64,000 nt of DNA, from positions 496,001 to 560,000 of the forward strand of contig NZ_JAKMCP010000002.1 in the NCBI RefSeq assembly GCF_022662105.1. The letters are read 5' to 3'. The number at the start of each line of letters is the position of its first letter. Within the stretch, counting starts at the first letter, position 1. The translations under genes and the position numbers were made by a program. Source of the stretch: Aestuariivivens sediminis. GTDB lineage: Bacteria; Bacteroidota; Bacteroidia; Flavobacteriales; Flavobacteriaceae. Below, one piece after another: positions 54,101 to 62,825 of this stretch. Below the pieces are notes generated by a model. It did no database searches, had not been told where the DNA came from, and saw only the letters and a program-made list of their open reading frames with translations.

Positions 54101-54610
54101 CTATTTAAATCTATAATATTTCCGATTAGAATGAATCCCATCATTATGGGAATAGGTGTAATTTAAAGAATCATTGGATATTTTTTGAAATAAATAAGTA
54201 CAAAAATCATCAAAATCAAAATTATTGATAATCTCGAAATAATAGGTACTATCCGTTGCTGTTTCCTCGTCAAGTGAATATTTCTTCTCTCCATTTTCAA
54301 TATAATTCAAGTATTTGTTATTACTAAAAGTTATGGTAAAGAAATATTCATAGAAATTCGATTCTGTAAAACCGAATCCTAAAATTCGGTCCTGATCGTA
54401 ATACCAGTTTCCAATAATCCATTCCGGAGGATTAAAATACGTTTTGTTATCATAAGTACCACTGTTTAAAGCGTCTTCAACATCGTTGACAATATCGCTG
54501 ATAAAATCTTCCAAAGATTCAGTTACGATATCATCGCCATCAAAATATTCTCCACCACAGGAGAATAGAACTAAGCTCATTCCAAGAAATACTAATTTTA
54601 GGGCTTTCAT
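54101..54610 (-). CDS. Lipoprotein, unknown function
   Basis: 169 residues with a strong lipobox (L-F-S-C, cysteine 18) followed by GGEYFDGDDIVTESLEDF, an acidic helical segment. The mature domain is beta-rich and aromatic (PEWIIGNWYYDQDRILGFGF, YFFTITFSNNKYLNYI), resembling lipocalin-like small lipoproteins that start with IxGxW, but not assigned. Isolated and convergent with the esterase gene. Confidence 0.7.
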   Translation of the reverse strand: MKALKLVFLGMSLVLFSCGGEYFDGDDIVTESLEDFISDIVNDVEDALNSGTYDNKTYFNPPEWIIGNWYYDQDRILGFGFTESNFYEYFFTITFSNNKYLNYIENGEKKYSLDEETATDSTYYFEIINNFDFDDFCTYLFQKISNDSLNYTYSHNDGIHSNRKYYRFK

Positions 54611-54659
54611 GACATTGTTTTTTGAGGTTTATCATAAAATTACCCCTTTATTAATCGTT

Positions 54660-54790
54660 GTCTGTCCCAATTAATTTATGAAGCATAAATCCGGACATAA
54701 ATAATTGGAATGTGATTAATGCCATAGATATAAGTTTTATATTTTGGCATGAACTAGGTTTACCCATGCAAATAAAATAAACAGGCTAAA
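54660..54790 (+). repeat. Dispersed repeat tail and right copy of the 34601 repeat
   Basis: GTCTGTCCCAATTAATTTAT (54660 onward) matches the end of copy A (40857-40895). TGGCATGAACTAGGTTTACC (54745 onward) matches 34601-34645. This 290-base gap otherwise holds no gene; it borders the biosynthetic operon that starts at 54900. Confidence 0.6.
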
Positions 54791-54899
54791 CCAAAAAATG
54801 CTATATTTAACCAGTTACGATTCCTACTACGAAAATCCTTAACGTTTTCTCGCCATGGAATTATATCGGAGTTATTAGTGAAAATCAATTGAAAGCAAT

Positions 54900-55988
54900 T
54901 TGAAAAGTAAGTTTATACTTTTATTAGGTGCAAGAGCGCCAATAGCACTTGAACTTGCACGAAGTTTTCACAAACAAGGATGCAACGTAGTTCTTGCGGA
55001 TTCTTTAAAGTTCCCTATAGGAAGGTGGTCGAATAGTGTTATAAAGTATGTACGACTGCCTAATGCCAGACAAAACACCTTAGAGTACATTGAAGCAATA
55101 TCCAGCTTAGTTTCAAAATATTCTATTAGTCATCTTTTGCCAACATGTGAAGAAACATTTTATATAGCTCAACACAAGAATAACTGGAGTTGTAAAGTAT
55201 GGACCTCTGATATAAAACTGATGGATTCACTGCATAATAAGGAAACTTTTGAGCAAGAATTCAGAAATAAATTGCCCATACCTGAAACCATTTCTTTAGA
55301 CGCGTTTTCCAATTGGTCACAAAGCGATAAATATGTTTTCAAACCCAAATATTCCAGATTTGGCTCTAATGTATTTATTGATCAAACCTTAACTATGGAT
55401 TCTTTTAGTGGAACTAAAAATTGGATTGCCCAAAAGAAAGTGGAGGGAAAGGAAATATGTATTTATTCTATTTGGGATGCAGGAAATTTAAAAGGTTATG
55501 CTTCCTATGAACCGATTTTTAAAGCCGGAAAAGGATCTGCGATATTTTTCCGTCCTGTTGAAAACCAAAAAGCTAAAAATCAAGTCGAAAATTTTGGTAA
55601 AACCCTTAACTATACGGGACAATTAAGTTTCGATGTTATTATATCTGATGATACCCCATGGTTTATTGAGTGTAATCCGCGTGGAACAAGCGGCGCACAT
55701 TTACTAAATAACAGCTTAGCAGAGTGCTTTATTGATGTAGATGAAAAGGCAACGGTTGAAATGGGTGATTTCATGTTAGCAAGCCTAATGCTATCAACCC
55801 GACCCCTTAAATTTTTCTTAAAGAGAATTAGAAAGGCAAATGATGTCATATTTAGATTAAACGATCCTCTGCCTGCCCTGGCTCAAATGATAAGTCTTCT
55901 TGAATTGGTTTTTATTAAATTATCGAAAGGAATAAGCCTATTAGAGGCTACTACTTACGATATAGAGTGGAATGGGTATGAGTATTAG
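54900..55988 (+). CDS. ATP-grasp ligase, first gene of biosynthetic operon
   Basis: 362 residues. It must start at TTG 54900: no in-frame ATG occurs before residue about 100, yet KFILLLGARAPIALELARSF is the proper first strand of the preATP-grasp domain, and an upstream stop closes the frame. The ATP-grasp part has KPKYSRFGSNVF and WFIECNPRGTSGAH (metal/ATP-binding E-x-N). Such enzymes join a carboxylate to an amine or thiol through an acyl phosphate. It overlaps the next gene by 17 bases, so the two are translationally coupled. Confidence 0.85.
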   Translation: MKSKFILLLGARAPIALELARSFHKQGCNVVLADSLKFPIGRWSNSVIKYVRLPNARQNTLEYIEAISSLVSKYSISHLLPTCEETFYIAQHKNNWSCKVWTSDIKLMDSLHNKETFEQEFRNKLPIPETISLDAFSNWSQSDKYVFKPKYSRFGSNVFIDQTLTMDSFSGTKNWIAQKKVEGKEICIYSIWDAGNLKGYASYEPIFKAGKGSAIFFRPVENQKAKNQVENFGKTLNYTGQLSFDVIISDDTPWFIECNPRGTSGAHLLNNSLAECFIDVDEKATVEMGDFMLASLMLSTRPLKFFLKRIRKANDVIFRLNDPLPALAQMISLLELVFIKLSKGISLLEATTYDIEWNGYEY

Positions 55989-57090
55989 ATGGGCCCGACA
56001 AGAAGAGATTAAAGGCAAGGTAAAAGGTTTTAGCAGAATGTTTGAATCCCAATCTCAGTTGCTAATCAACAATGTGAACACGCAATACCGTGTCCTATAT
56101 GTAAATGAAGAATTGTTCTTCCCTATAACAATAAATGATACGGAGTGGTACAATTCTTTTGTTTGTTCGCCCTACTCTGCTTATGTTGGGTACTCCAAAG
56201 AAGAGATTAAATGGACTATTAAAAATGTTGCATTGCGCTTTTTTCTTTTTCTTATTATCAAGGGGATTTCTGGTTGGTTAAAACGCGGTGAGATTAATAA
56301 GAATGTGCATGTTAATAATTTTCTTTTGTCAACCAACCCATATCCGGAATGGGATGGTAAAGAGATTCCTCAAATAACCGCCTTTCTTAAAACTGAATTC
56401 CCTGATCATGCCATAGTTTTTAGATCACTGAATGACTATCAGCATAGCCATTTATTGAACATATTTGAAACCAATCGATATGATACCATAGGCAGTAGAC
56501 AAGTCTATATATTTGACCTCACTAAAGAAGAATGGCTAAAACACAGAAATAATAAACATGACAATAAATTAATTAGAAAGGCCGGGCTGAACTATATTGC
56601 GCATAAAGACATGCAAGCCCTACTTCCTCAAGCGCTGCGATTATATCGTAAACTCTACTTAGAAAAGTACTCAGAATTAAATCCACAATTTACCCTCAAA
56701 TATTTTCAAGAATGCTATAAGGCCGGGATAATAGATTTTCAGGGCTATACCGATCACGCCGGCAATTTAAAAGCATTTTCTGGGCAATTTACATTAGATA
56801 AAACCATAACATCACCACTTGTAGGCTATGACATAAGTGCCCCACGAAAAGACGGGCTTTATATTCACGCCGCACAATTGGCTATTTTGACTAAGTTTAA
56901 ATTGGGCTTAGTACTCAATTTAAGTTCAGGTGCGCCGGCATTTAAAAGGATGAGAGGCGGTAAACCATCCATTGAATATTCCGCCCTCTTTATAAATCAC
57001 CTTTCCAAAAACAGGAAACTTCGATGGAGAGCACTTAAATGGATTTCTAATAAAATAGGTGTACCTTTAATTAAGAAATACAAATTGTAA
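55972..57090 (+). CDS. GNAT/FemAB-like acyltransferase
   Basis: 372 residues from ATG at 55972, or 55978. The C-terminal half resembles Acetyltransf_6/FemAB-type GNAT domains: HRNNKHDNKLIRKAGLNYI, then IDFQGYTDHAGNLKAFSGQF and LGLVLNLSSGAPAFKRMRGG. The N-terminal third is unassigned. Expected to move an acyl or aminoacyl group; an ATP-grasp partner encoded just upstream would fit an amide-forming step. Exact reaction unknown. Confidence 0.7.
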   Translation: MGMSIRWARQEEIKGKVKGFSRMFESQSQLLINNVNTQYRVLYVNEELFFPITINDTEWYNSFVCSPYSAYVGYSKEEIKWTIKNVALRFFLFLIIKGISGWLKRGEINKNVHVNNFLLSTNPYPEWDGKEIPQITAFLKTEFPDHAIVFRSLNDYQHSHLLNIFETNRYDTIGSRQVYIFDLTKEEWLKHRNNKHDNKLIRKAGLNYIAHKDMQALLPQALRLYRKLYLEKYSELNPQFTLKYFQECYKAGIIDFQGYTDHAGNLKAFSGQFTLDKTITSPLVGYDISAPRKDGLYIHAAQLAILTKFKLGLVLNLSSGAPAFKRMRGGKPSIEYSALFINHLSKNRKLRWRALKWISNKIGVPLIKKYKL

Positions 57091-57116
57091 GATAACTATA
57101 AACTCGATTGTATAAT

Positions 57117-58091
57117 ATGCGTGATCAATGGTATCCTATTTCCCTTCTAAATAAGTTGAGTAAAAGACCTAAACGCTTCTTTTTATTGGGGGAAGCAATC
57201 GTAGTTTATAAAGGGGAATTTGGCTGGGTTGCGCAGAAAGACAGCTGTCCTCACAGAAATTACCCCTTATCGAAAGGCAAGGTGATTAACGGTAAGTTAG
57301 TTTGTGGCTATCACGGATGGCAATTCAATAATAAAGGATTTGTTACTAAATTACCTGGACTAAAGAAAAAGTACAAGGGTAAAACATGCATGCTTTCCAC
57401 TTATGGCACTTACGAACACAACGGACTACTTTGGGTATGCCTCGCAGGAATGTTACCCTTTCATAACCACTTAAAACCGTTGCCCTACAGTAAAGTATTT
57501 TCATATAGAACCACAATAATTGGAAATACGGCCGACATTCTAGAGAATTTCTTAGATCCAATGCATACCTCTTTCCTGCATGACGGACTTATCCGAAATT
57601 CCAGTAAACCAAGAAAAACTATTGCTGAAATTAGAGGCATAAAAAACGGTGTAGAAGTGAGGTACACAGAAGAGTCCCATCAGTCGGGTGTTATAGGCAG
57701 TGTATTTGGAAGGTTCATTACCCACAGCTATGGGAGACTTACTAAAGGTAATATTATTGATCTTGAATTTCATTCCAAAAAGGGAATAGAAATGACGAAT
57801 AGATTTATAATAGTTCCTACCAAAACTGGCGAGAACTATTTCTTTTCTCAAATCACGACTAGTAACAGATGGCTTCCATCCTGGGTCAAAATATCGGTAT
57901 TAGGTCCTTTATTTCTTCTTGCACTTCGTCAGGATAAAAAAGCAATAAGAGCAATTTATGATAATGGCTACTATTATAAAGACCCCAAGCTTCAAAGCAC
58001 TTATCTTGATATTATGAGGCCTTATATTGATTTAATAATAGCAGGGAAAGAATTGACAATCAACAATAAAAATTTAGAACTATATATTTAG
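57117..58091 (+). CDS. Rieske [2Fe-2S] oxygenase
   Basis: 324 residues from ATG at 57117; a TTG nine bases upstream is less likely. The Rieske centre is CPH (x15) CGYH: CPHRNYPLSK then LVCGYHGWQF. The catalytic mononuclear iron site is DPMHTSFLHDG (D-x2-H-x4-H). This is the ring-hydroxylating/aliphatic monooxygenase alpha-subunit plan, needing a separate reductase that is not encoded nearby. It would hydroxylate or desaturate the pathway product. Confidence 0.9.
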   Translation: MRDQWYPISLLNKLSKRPKRFFLLGEAIVVYKGEFGWVAQKDSCPHRNYPLSKGKVINGKLVCGYHGWQFNNKGFVTKLPGLKKKYKGKTCMLSTYGTYEHNGLLWVCLAGMLPFHNHLKPLPYSKVFSYRTTIIGNTADILENFLDPMHTSFLHDGLIRNSSKPRKTIAEIRGIKNGVEVRYTEESHQSGVIGSVFGRFITHSYGRLTKGNIIDLEFHSKKGIEMTNRFIIVPTKTGENYFFSQITTSNRWLPSWVKISVLGPLFLLALRQDKKAIRAIYDNGYYYKDPKLQSTYLDIMRPYIDLIIAGKELTINNKNLELYI

Positions 58092-58092
58092 T

Positions 58093-59079
58093 ATGAATGT
58101 ATTAGTTACAGGAGCAACTGGTTTTTTGGGATGGCGAACTTTAGAGGTTTTGGTTAGAGACCCTGATATAAAGCAAATTTTAGCTACAGGAAGAACAGTA
58201 AGACCCACACATAGAATTCATCATGAAAAGGTGACTTACATTACCGGAGATCTTCAGGATAAAACTTTTGTGAAAAGCCTCTTTAAAGATACCAATGCCA
58301 TTGTTAATGCAGCTGCTCTTTCTTCACCATGGGGTGATGCGCATGTTTTTAATAGCGCTAATGTGAATACTCAGAATAATTTAATCGAAGCCTCAAAAAA
58401 GCATAATATTAAGAAGTTTGTTTTTATTTCCAGTCCCAGTGTGTATTTCGAATACAAAGACAAGTATAATGTAAAAGAAGAAGATCCATTACCCAAAAGG
58501 TTAGTCAATCAATATGCGGTCACCAAAAGAAAAGCTGAAGTTTTATTGATGAATTCTGGTTTGCCATATATTATACTTAGACCTCGTGCAATTGTTGGTC
58601 GTGGGGATACTGTAATAATGCCACGACTAATTAGAGCGTTTGATGAAGGCCGACTAAAAATAATTGGAGATGGAAGAAACGTTGCATCTCTTACCTCGGT
58701 AGAAAATATAGCGAATGCCATTTTACTTTCATTAAGGGCTCAAAAACCTGCCATTAATGAAATTTACAACATATCAAATGGAGAGCCTGTTGTTTTATGG
58801 GATGCTATTTCTAATGTTTTAAACCAACTCGATAAAAAGGCCCCAACTCAAAAAGTCCCCTTTAGAATTGCTAAATGTTTTGCCCAATTTCTTGAGCTTA
58901 AATCTAGGTTGACCAATAAGGCTGAACCGACATTAACAAAATACGGAGTCGGTACATTAGCCATGTCTTTGACTTTGGATATATCAAAAGCACAAAATCT
59001 CTTAGGCTACCAGCCAAAAGTTACCACTGGAGAAGCATTAGATGAATTTGTAAAATGGCACAAAGCTCATGGGATATAG
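58093..59079 (+). CDS. NAD-dependent epimerase/3-beta-HSD-like dehydrogenase
   Basis: 328 residues, extended SDR. GATGFLGWRT is the G-x2-G-x2-G cofactor loop; the active site shows S/T in FISSPSVYFEY and Y-x3-K in QYAVTKRKAE. The family includes OleD and 3-beta-hydroxysteroid dehydrogenases that reduce beta-keto acids or alcohols. It begins 1 base after the Rieske gene stop and overlaps the next gene by 11 bases. Confidence 0.9.
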   Translation: MNVLVTGATGFLGWRTLEVLVRDPDIKQILATGRTVRPTHRIHHEKVTYITGDLQDKTFVKSLFKDTNAIVNAAALSSPWGDAHVFNSANVNTQNNLIEASKKHNIKKFVFISSPSVYFEYKDKYNVKEEDPLPKRLVNQYAVTKRKAEVLLMNSGLPYIILRPRAIVGRGDTVIMPRLIRAFDEGRLKIIGDGRNVASLTSVENIANAILLSLRAQKPAINEIYNISNGEPVVLWDAISNVLNQLDKKAPTQKVPFRIAKCFAQFLELKSRLTNKAEPTLTKYGVGTLAMSLTLDISKAQNLLGYQPKVTTGEALDEFVKWHKAHGI

Positions 59080-59914
59080 TAAACTTTATCTAGGTTATGC
59101 AGGATTCTGTTATTCAAGGGAGAATTATGCCATTGCTAATGGTAGGAATCAGGATATTATTTTCAATGCCCTATGGGGGTTGATCGAACATCCTAAAGAA
59201 GGGTATATTTTATTTGATACCGGGTACACTGGTCGATTTTACAGCGCTACAAATAATTATCCAAATAAAATCTATAATCAAATTACTAAAGTCCATATCT
59301 CACCGGAACAAGAGGTAAAAGCTCAATTGGCAACTAGCGGTATTTCAGCTGATTCAATAAATCATATTTTTATTTCGCATTTCCATGCGGATCATATTGG
59401 GGGATTAAGAGATTTTCCAAATGCAATATTTCATGCATCTTCTATTGCTGTGAATCAAATGCAAAAGATTTCCAAATCTTTTGCTTTCACAAAGGGCATC
59501 CTTAAAGATTTGATTCCGGATGATTTCATGAACCGATTATCATTGATTGATAAAAAGCTCAAAGTGGAGTTGCCTTTTTTAGGGATTGCCTATGATTTAT
59601 TCGCAGATGGTTCCTTAAAGGCAGTGCCCCTTCCGGGGCATGCAGCAGGACAAATGGGCTTGCTCCTATCTACAAACAGACAATCCTATTTCTTAATAGC
59701 GGATGCCTGTTGGTTAAAAGAGTCATACGTTAAAGGGACATTGCCTTCCCCGATCGTTAGATTGTTTTTTGATTCATGGTCTGATTTTAAATCAAGTTTG
59801 AAAAAGGTAATAAACTTTCATAAAAATGAACCCCAAACAATAATAATACCTACTCACTGTGCAGAAACCACAGACCCATTAATTAGGTCTAAAATCGACT
59901 TAGATGTACTTTAA
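59069..59914 (+). CDS. MBL-fold metallohydrolase
   Basis: 281 residues with the dinuclear zinc site: ISHFHADHIGGLRD (H-x-H-x-D-H), H in LPGHAAGQMGLLL, D in LIADACWLKE, and a final H in IIIPTHCAETTD. Resembles quorum-quenching-lactonase/thioesterase-like members. In this operon it might hydrolyse a thioester, lactone or ester intermediate. Overlaps both neighbours by 11 bases. Confidence 0.9.
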   Translation: MGYSKLYLGYAGFCYSRENYAIANGRNQDIIFNALWGLIEHPKEGYILFDTGYTGRFYSATNNYPNKIYNQITKVHISPEQEVKAQLATSGISADSINHIFISHFHADHIGGLRDFPNAIFHASSIAVNQMQKISKSFAFTKGILKDLIPDDFMNRLSLIDKKLKVELPFLGIAYDLFADGSLKAVPLPGHAAGQMGLLLSTNRQSYFLIADACWLKESYVKGTLPSPIVRLFFDSWSDFKSSLKKVINFHKNEPQTIIIPTHCAETTDPLIRSKIDLDVL

Positions 59915-61187
59915 AGTTCAAATATTAATTGCCCTTATTGAGTTGAGGATAAATAAATGGTGCTTTAGAAATAGGCTTGACAAACTGCAGGCAAAACGTT
60001 GGAATAAACTTCAAAATAAACTATTAGAATCTCCATTCTACAAAGAAAATGTATTAAATAAAACACCATTGCAACAATACCCAATCTTAAATAAATCAGA
60101 ATTTATGTCCAATTTTGATCTGATAAATACTGTTGGTATAACGTCATATGAAGCCATGAAAGTCGCTGAAAAAGCCGAAAGACTTCGAGATTTCTCACCA
60201 ACCATCAAAGATATTACCATTGGGTTGTCTTCCGGTACGAGCGGTAACAAAGGTATTTTTATGGTCAGTCAAAAAGAACGAGCCCATTGGGTTGCTTGCG
60301 TGCTCGATCGAATAATAGGATTTTCCTTAAAAAAAAGAAGTGTTGCCTTCTTTTTAAGGGCAAACAGCAATCTTTACAGCTCTGTTACTTCAAAGATATT
60401 GCGTTTTGAGTTCTTCGACATACTTGGTCCATTGGACAACTATATAGCAAAGCTCAACGCTTTACAACCTTCAATTTTAGTGGGCCAACCGAGTATATTA
60501 ATTGAGCTTGCTTCCTATGTAAAAAAGGGACTCTTATCTATTTCACCCTCTAAAGTGATATCTGTTGCAGAAGTACTATCACCGGAAGACGCTACATACT
60601 TAAAACGTGTTTTTCAACAAACTATCCATCAAGTTTACCAATGCACAGAAGGTCTATTAGCCGTCACTTGCTCTAAAGGTTTCTTACATTTCAATGATGA
60701 CTTTCTGATCATTGAAAAAAAATACATTGATTCGGAAAAGAAACGGTTTCACCCAATTATAACAGACTTATTGAGGACAACTCAACCTGTCATTCGATAT
60801 GAATTAAATGACATTATACATGAAAAAACAGATTGCCCATGTGGTAGCAGTTATACAGGAATAGATAAGATCGAGGGCAGGTCTGATGATGTTCTTTCTT
60901 TTAAATCGGATCAAAATGAGAAAATTAGGATTTATCCGGATTTCTTTAGACGAGAAATAATCCTTGCTAACTCATCAATTAAAGATTTTACTATCGTGCA
61001 AAAAACGGGTTCAATGTTAGAGTTATATATAGAACCGTTTGAATATTATCGTTCAGCAGAAAAGAGGCTTCAAGCATTCTTGAAATCACAGGGTGTTCAT
61101 GAAATTTTAATTAAACAAACTTTGTCAAAAAACCACACACAAGGAAATAAATTTAGAAGAGTACAAAATGAACAAAAAGAAAATTAA
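59904..61187 (+). CDS. Adenylate-forming enzyme (F390 synthetase/LuxE-PaaK-like)
   Basis: 427 residues. The ATP loop is LSSGTSGNKGIF (S-S-G-T-S-G-x-K-G), then VYQCTEGLLA and RYELNDIIHE (the R/Y-x-L-x-D-x adenylation motif) and CPCGSSYTGIDKIEGRSDDV. This is the coenzyme F390 synthetase-related group of short AMP-forming ligases. It should activate a carboxylic acid, possibly handing it to the condensing enzyme encoded next (20-base overlap). Confidence 0.85.
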   Translation: MYFKVQILIALIELRINKWCFRNRLDKLQAKRWNKLQNKLLESPFYKENVLNKTPLQQYPILNKSEFMSNFDLINTVGITSYEAMKVAEKAERLRDFSPTIKDITIGLSSGTSGNKGIFMVSQKERAHWVACVLDRIIGFSLKKRSVAFFLRANSNLYSSVTSKILRFEFFDILGPLDNYIAKLNALQPSILVGQPSILIELASYVKKGLLSISPSKVISVAEVLSPEDATYLKRVFQQTIHQVYQCTEGLLAVTCSKGFLHFNDDFLIIEKKYIDSEKKRFHPIITDLLRTTQPVIRYELNDIIHEKTDCPCGSSYTGIDKIEGRSDDVLSFKSDQNEKIRIYPDFFRREIILANSSIKDFTIVQKTGSMLELYIEPFEYYRSAEKRLQAFLKSQGVHEILIKQTLSKNHTQGNKFRRVQNEQKEN

Positions 61188-62160
61188 AATAGAAGGGACC
61201 GGGGTATACTTTCCAAAGGCTATCACATCGGAAATAATAGAATTGAAATATGGACTCCCCAAAGGCTGGAGCGAAAAATATTCCGGTGTGCAGAACAGAC
61301 ATCATGTTACCCACGAAAGCATTGGCTTTATGGGAGCAAGGGCTGCAGAGGATGCATTGAAAGCGTCGTCCGTTAAGTTGGATGATATTGATATGCTCAT
61401 CTCTGCAGGTGGAACGTATGATTATCCACTGCCTAATCAATCAAGTCTAATTAAGCATCACCTGACAAATGGTTGTGACCATGATTTCCCGGTAATCGAT
61501 ATTGATTGTACTTGTTTAAGTTTTGTTTCAGGATTAGACCTGGCATCACGAATGCTTGATGGTGAAACTTACAAGAAGATTTTATTAGTATCATCAGAAA
61601 TAGCCTCTAAAGGACTGAACCCTTCGAACTGGGAAACCTTGACCTTATTTGGAGATGGAGCCGCCGCCGCCGTGCTGTCCTGCGAGCCCACTGGTACTTC
61701 ATCGATCATTAAAGCTAAACATGTAAACTATTCGGAGGGTGTCTTTCACTCAATAATCGAAGGAGGAGGAAGTGTTAACTATTATGATGACAAGCCATTT
61801 AATAAAGAATTTCATTCTTTTAAAATGGACGGCAAGAAACTTCTTCGTTTAGCGAAGACAAAACTAAATCTTTTTGTAAATTCCTTTTTTAGTAACTTAG
61901 ACTACACCATAGAAGATATCCATATTATTATACCGCATCAGGCTTCACGCATAGGTATGGAGATGTTTAACAAGATGCAACCATCTATTGGTGCAAAGGT
62001 TATAACAACGCTTGCTGAAAATGGTAATTGTATTGCCGCTTCAATTCCGATGTCACTTCACTATGCCATTCAACATGAAAAATTAAAAAGAGGGCAGACC
62101 TGTTTTTTGATAGGTACTGCAGCTGGTTTTTCAATTGGAGCTTTGCTATTTGAGTATTAA
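61168..62160 (+). CDS. 3-oxoacyl-ACP synthase III-like condensing enzyme
   Basis: 330 residues of the FabH/OleA-like thiolase superfamily. The catalytic triad is complete: Cys116 in DCTCLSFV, His in IIPHQASRIG, and Asn in ENGNCIAASIP. The usual A-C-S/A-G-F around the cysteine is replaced by T-C-L-S-F. It would decarboxylatively join an acyl thioester with malonyl or a second acyl unit. It ends the operon; no acyl carrier protein is encoded here, so it may use the primary-metabolism ACP or CoA. Confidence 0.9.
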   Translation: MNKKKIKIEGTGVYFPKAITSEIIELKYGLPKGWSEKYSGVQNRHHVTHESIGFMGARAAEDALKASSVKLDDIDMLISAGGTYDYPLPNQSSLIKHHLTNGCDHDFPVIDIDCTCLSFVSGLDLASRMLDGETYKKILLVSSEIASKGLNPSNWETLTLFGDGAAAAVLSCEPTGTSSIIKAKHVNYSEGVFHSIIEGGGSVNYYDDKPFNKEFHSFKMDGKKLLRLAKTKLNLFVNSFFSNLDYTIEDIHIIIPHQASRIGMEMFNKMQPSIGAKVITTLAENGNCIAASIPMSLHYAIQHEKLKRGQTCFLIGTAAGFSIGALLFEY

Positions 62161-62219
62161 AATCTTGTATTGGTTCGTATTATTTGAAACCTATATTTAG
62201 GACGACCATTACTTTTATT

Positions 62220-62342
62220 GATCTCCTCTTAAATATTTTTATTAAATTCCCATTGAAATTCAAGATATTATTCTTTGACTCCCCTAAAGAAATTATAGTC
62301 GCTTGAGTGGTTTGTGTATTAACGCTTTAACTATAATTTCTT
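62220..62342 (+). repeat. Shared upstream module, copy 2
   Basis: Contains ATTCAAGATATTATTCTTTG, then CTCCCCTAAAGAAATTATAG and ATTAACGCTTTAACTATAAT immediately before the ATG at 62343. Closely matches 34950-35025 and more loosely 62700-62825. Confidence 0.7.
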
Positions 62343-62663
62343 ATGAAAAAATCATTATTTGCTTTAGGTATTTCTCTATCTTTATTTAGTTGCGATCTAA
62401 TAAATATATTCAAAGATTTTAAGTCAGGAGTCGCAGATGGGGTTTATGGCGGTTGCAATGGGAGTTTTGCAACGATATATTTGGCCAATAGCTGTGATGG
62501 AGTTCCGACTAAAATGGAGATAACAGAAAAAGAAAAAGGACGTTTAACTAAAATTAAGGAGAATTCGACTGTAGATTGTGTTTTTGTAACCGTCAACCCT
62601 AAAGATGGCAGTAGCTCTAAAGAAGGATACCTGAAAAACGTAAATATTCTTTGTGGTGTTTAG
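62343..62663 (+). CDS. Small cysteine-containing lipoprotein
   Basis: 106 residues with signal MKKSLFALGISLSLFSC (lipidated cysteine 17). The mature part includes GVYGGCNGSFATIYLANSCD and STVDCVFVTVN and ends NILCGV, so four cysteines could form two disulfides. No family recognised. Upstream module shared with the next gene and with the gene at 35026. Confidence 0.65.
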   Translation: MKKSLFALGISLSLFSCDLINIFKDFKSGVADGVYGGCNGSFATIYLANSCDGVPTKMEITEKEKGRLTKIKENSTVDCVFVTVNPKDGSSSKEGYLKNVNILCGV

Positions 62664-62699
62664 TATGATTTAAATCCAATTTCAGGATCCCCATTACTT

Positions 62700-62825
62700 T
62701 TTTTGACCGCCGTTTAAATATTTTTATTATCTTTCTTGGGATATTCAATATTATTATTACTGGACTCCCCTATAGAAATTATATTCATTTGAATTGTTTA
62801 CTGACTTTCAAACTAAAAATTCAAT
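62700..62825 (+). repeat. Shared upstream module, copy 3
   Basis: TATTCAATATTATTATTACT, then ACTCCCCTATAGAAATTATA and a T-rich run to the ATG at 62826. Most diverged of the three copies but with the same CTCCCCT-AAATTATA core and spacing. Confidence 0.6.

Noticed and set aside
34474-54900. Complete prophage or integrative element
   Set aside because: No integrase, transposase, terminase, capsid or relaxase gene is visible; only the tRNA scar, repeats and remnants.
54900-62160. Known Ole olefin cluster
   Set aside because: The alpha/beta hydrolase OleB is absent, the ligase is F390-like rather than OleC-like, and extra oxygenase and ligase genes are present.
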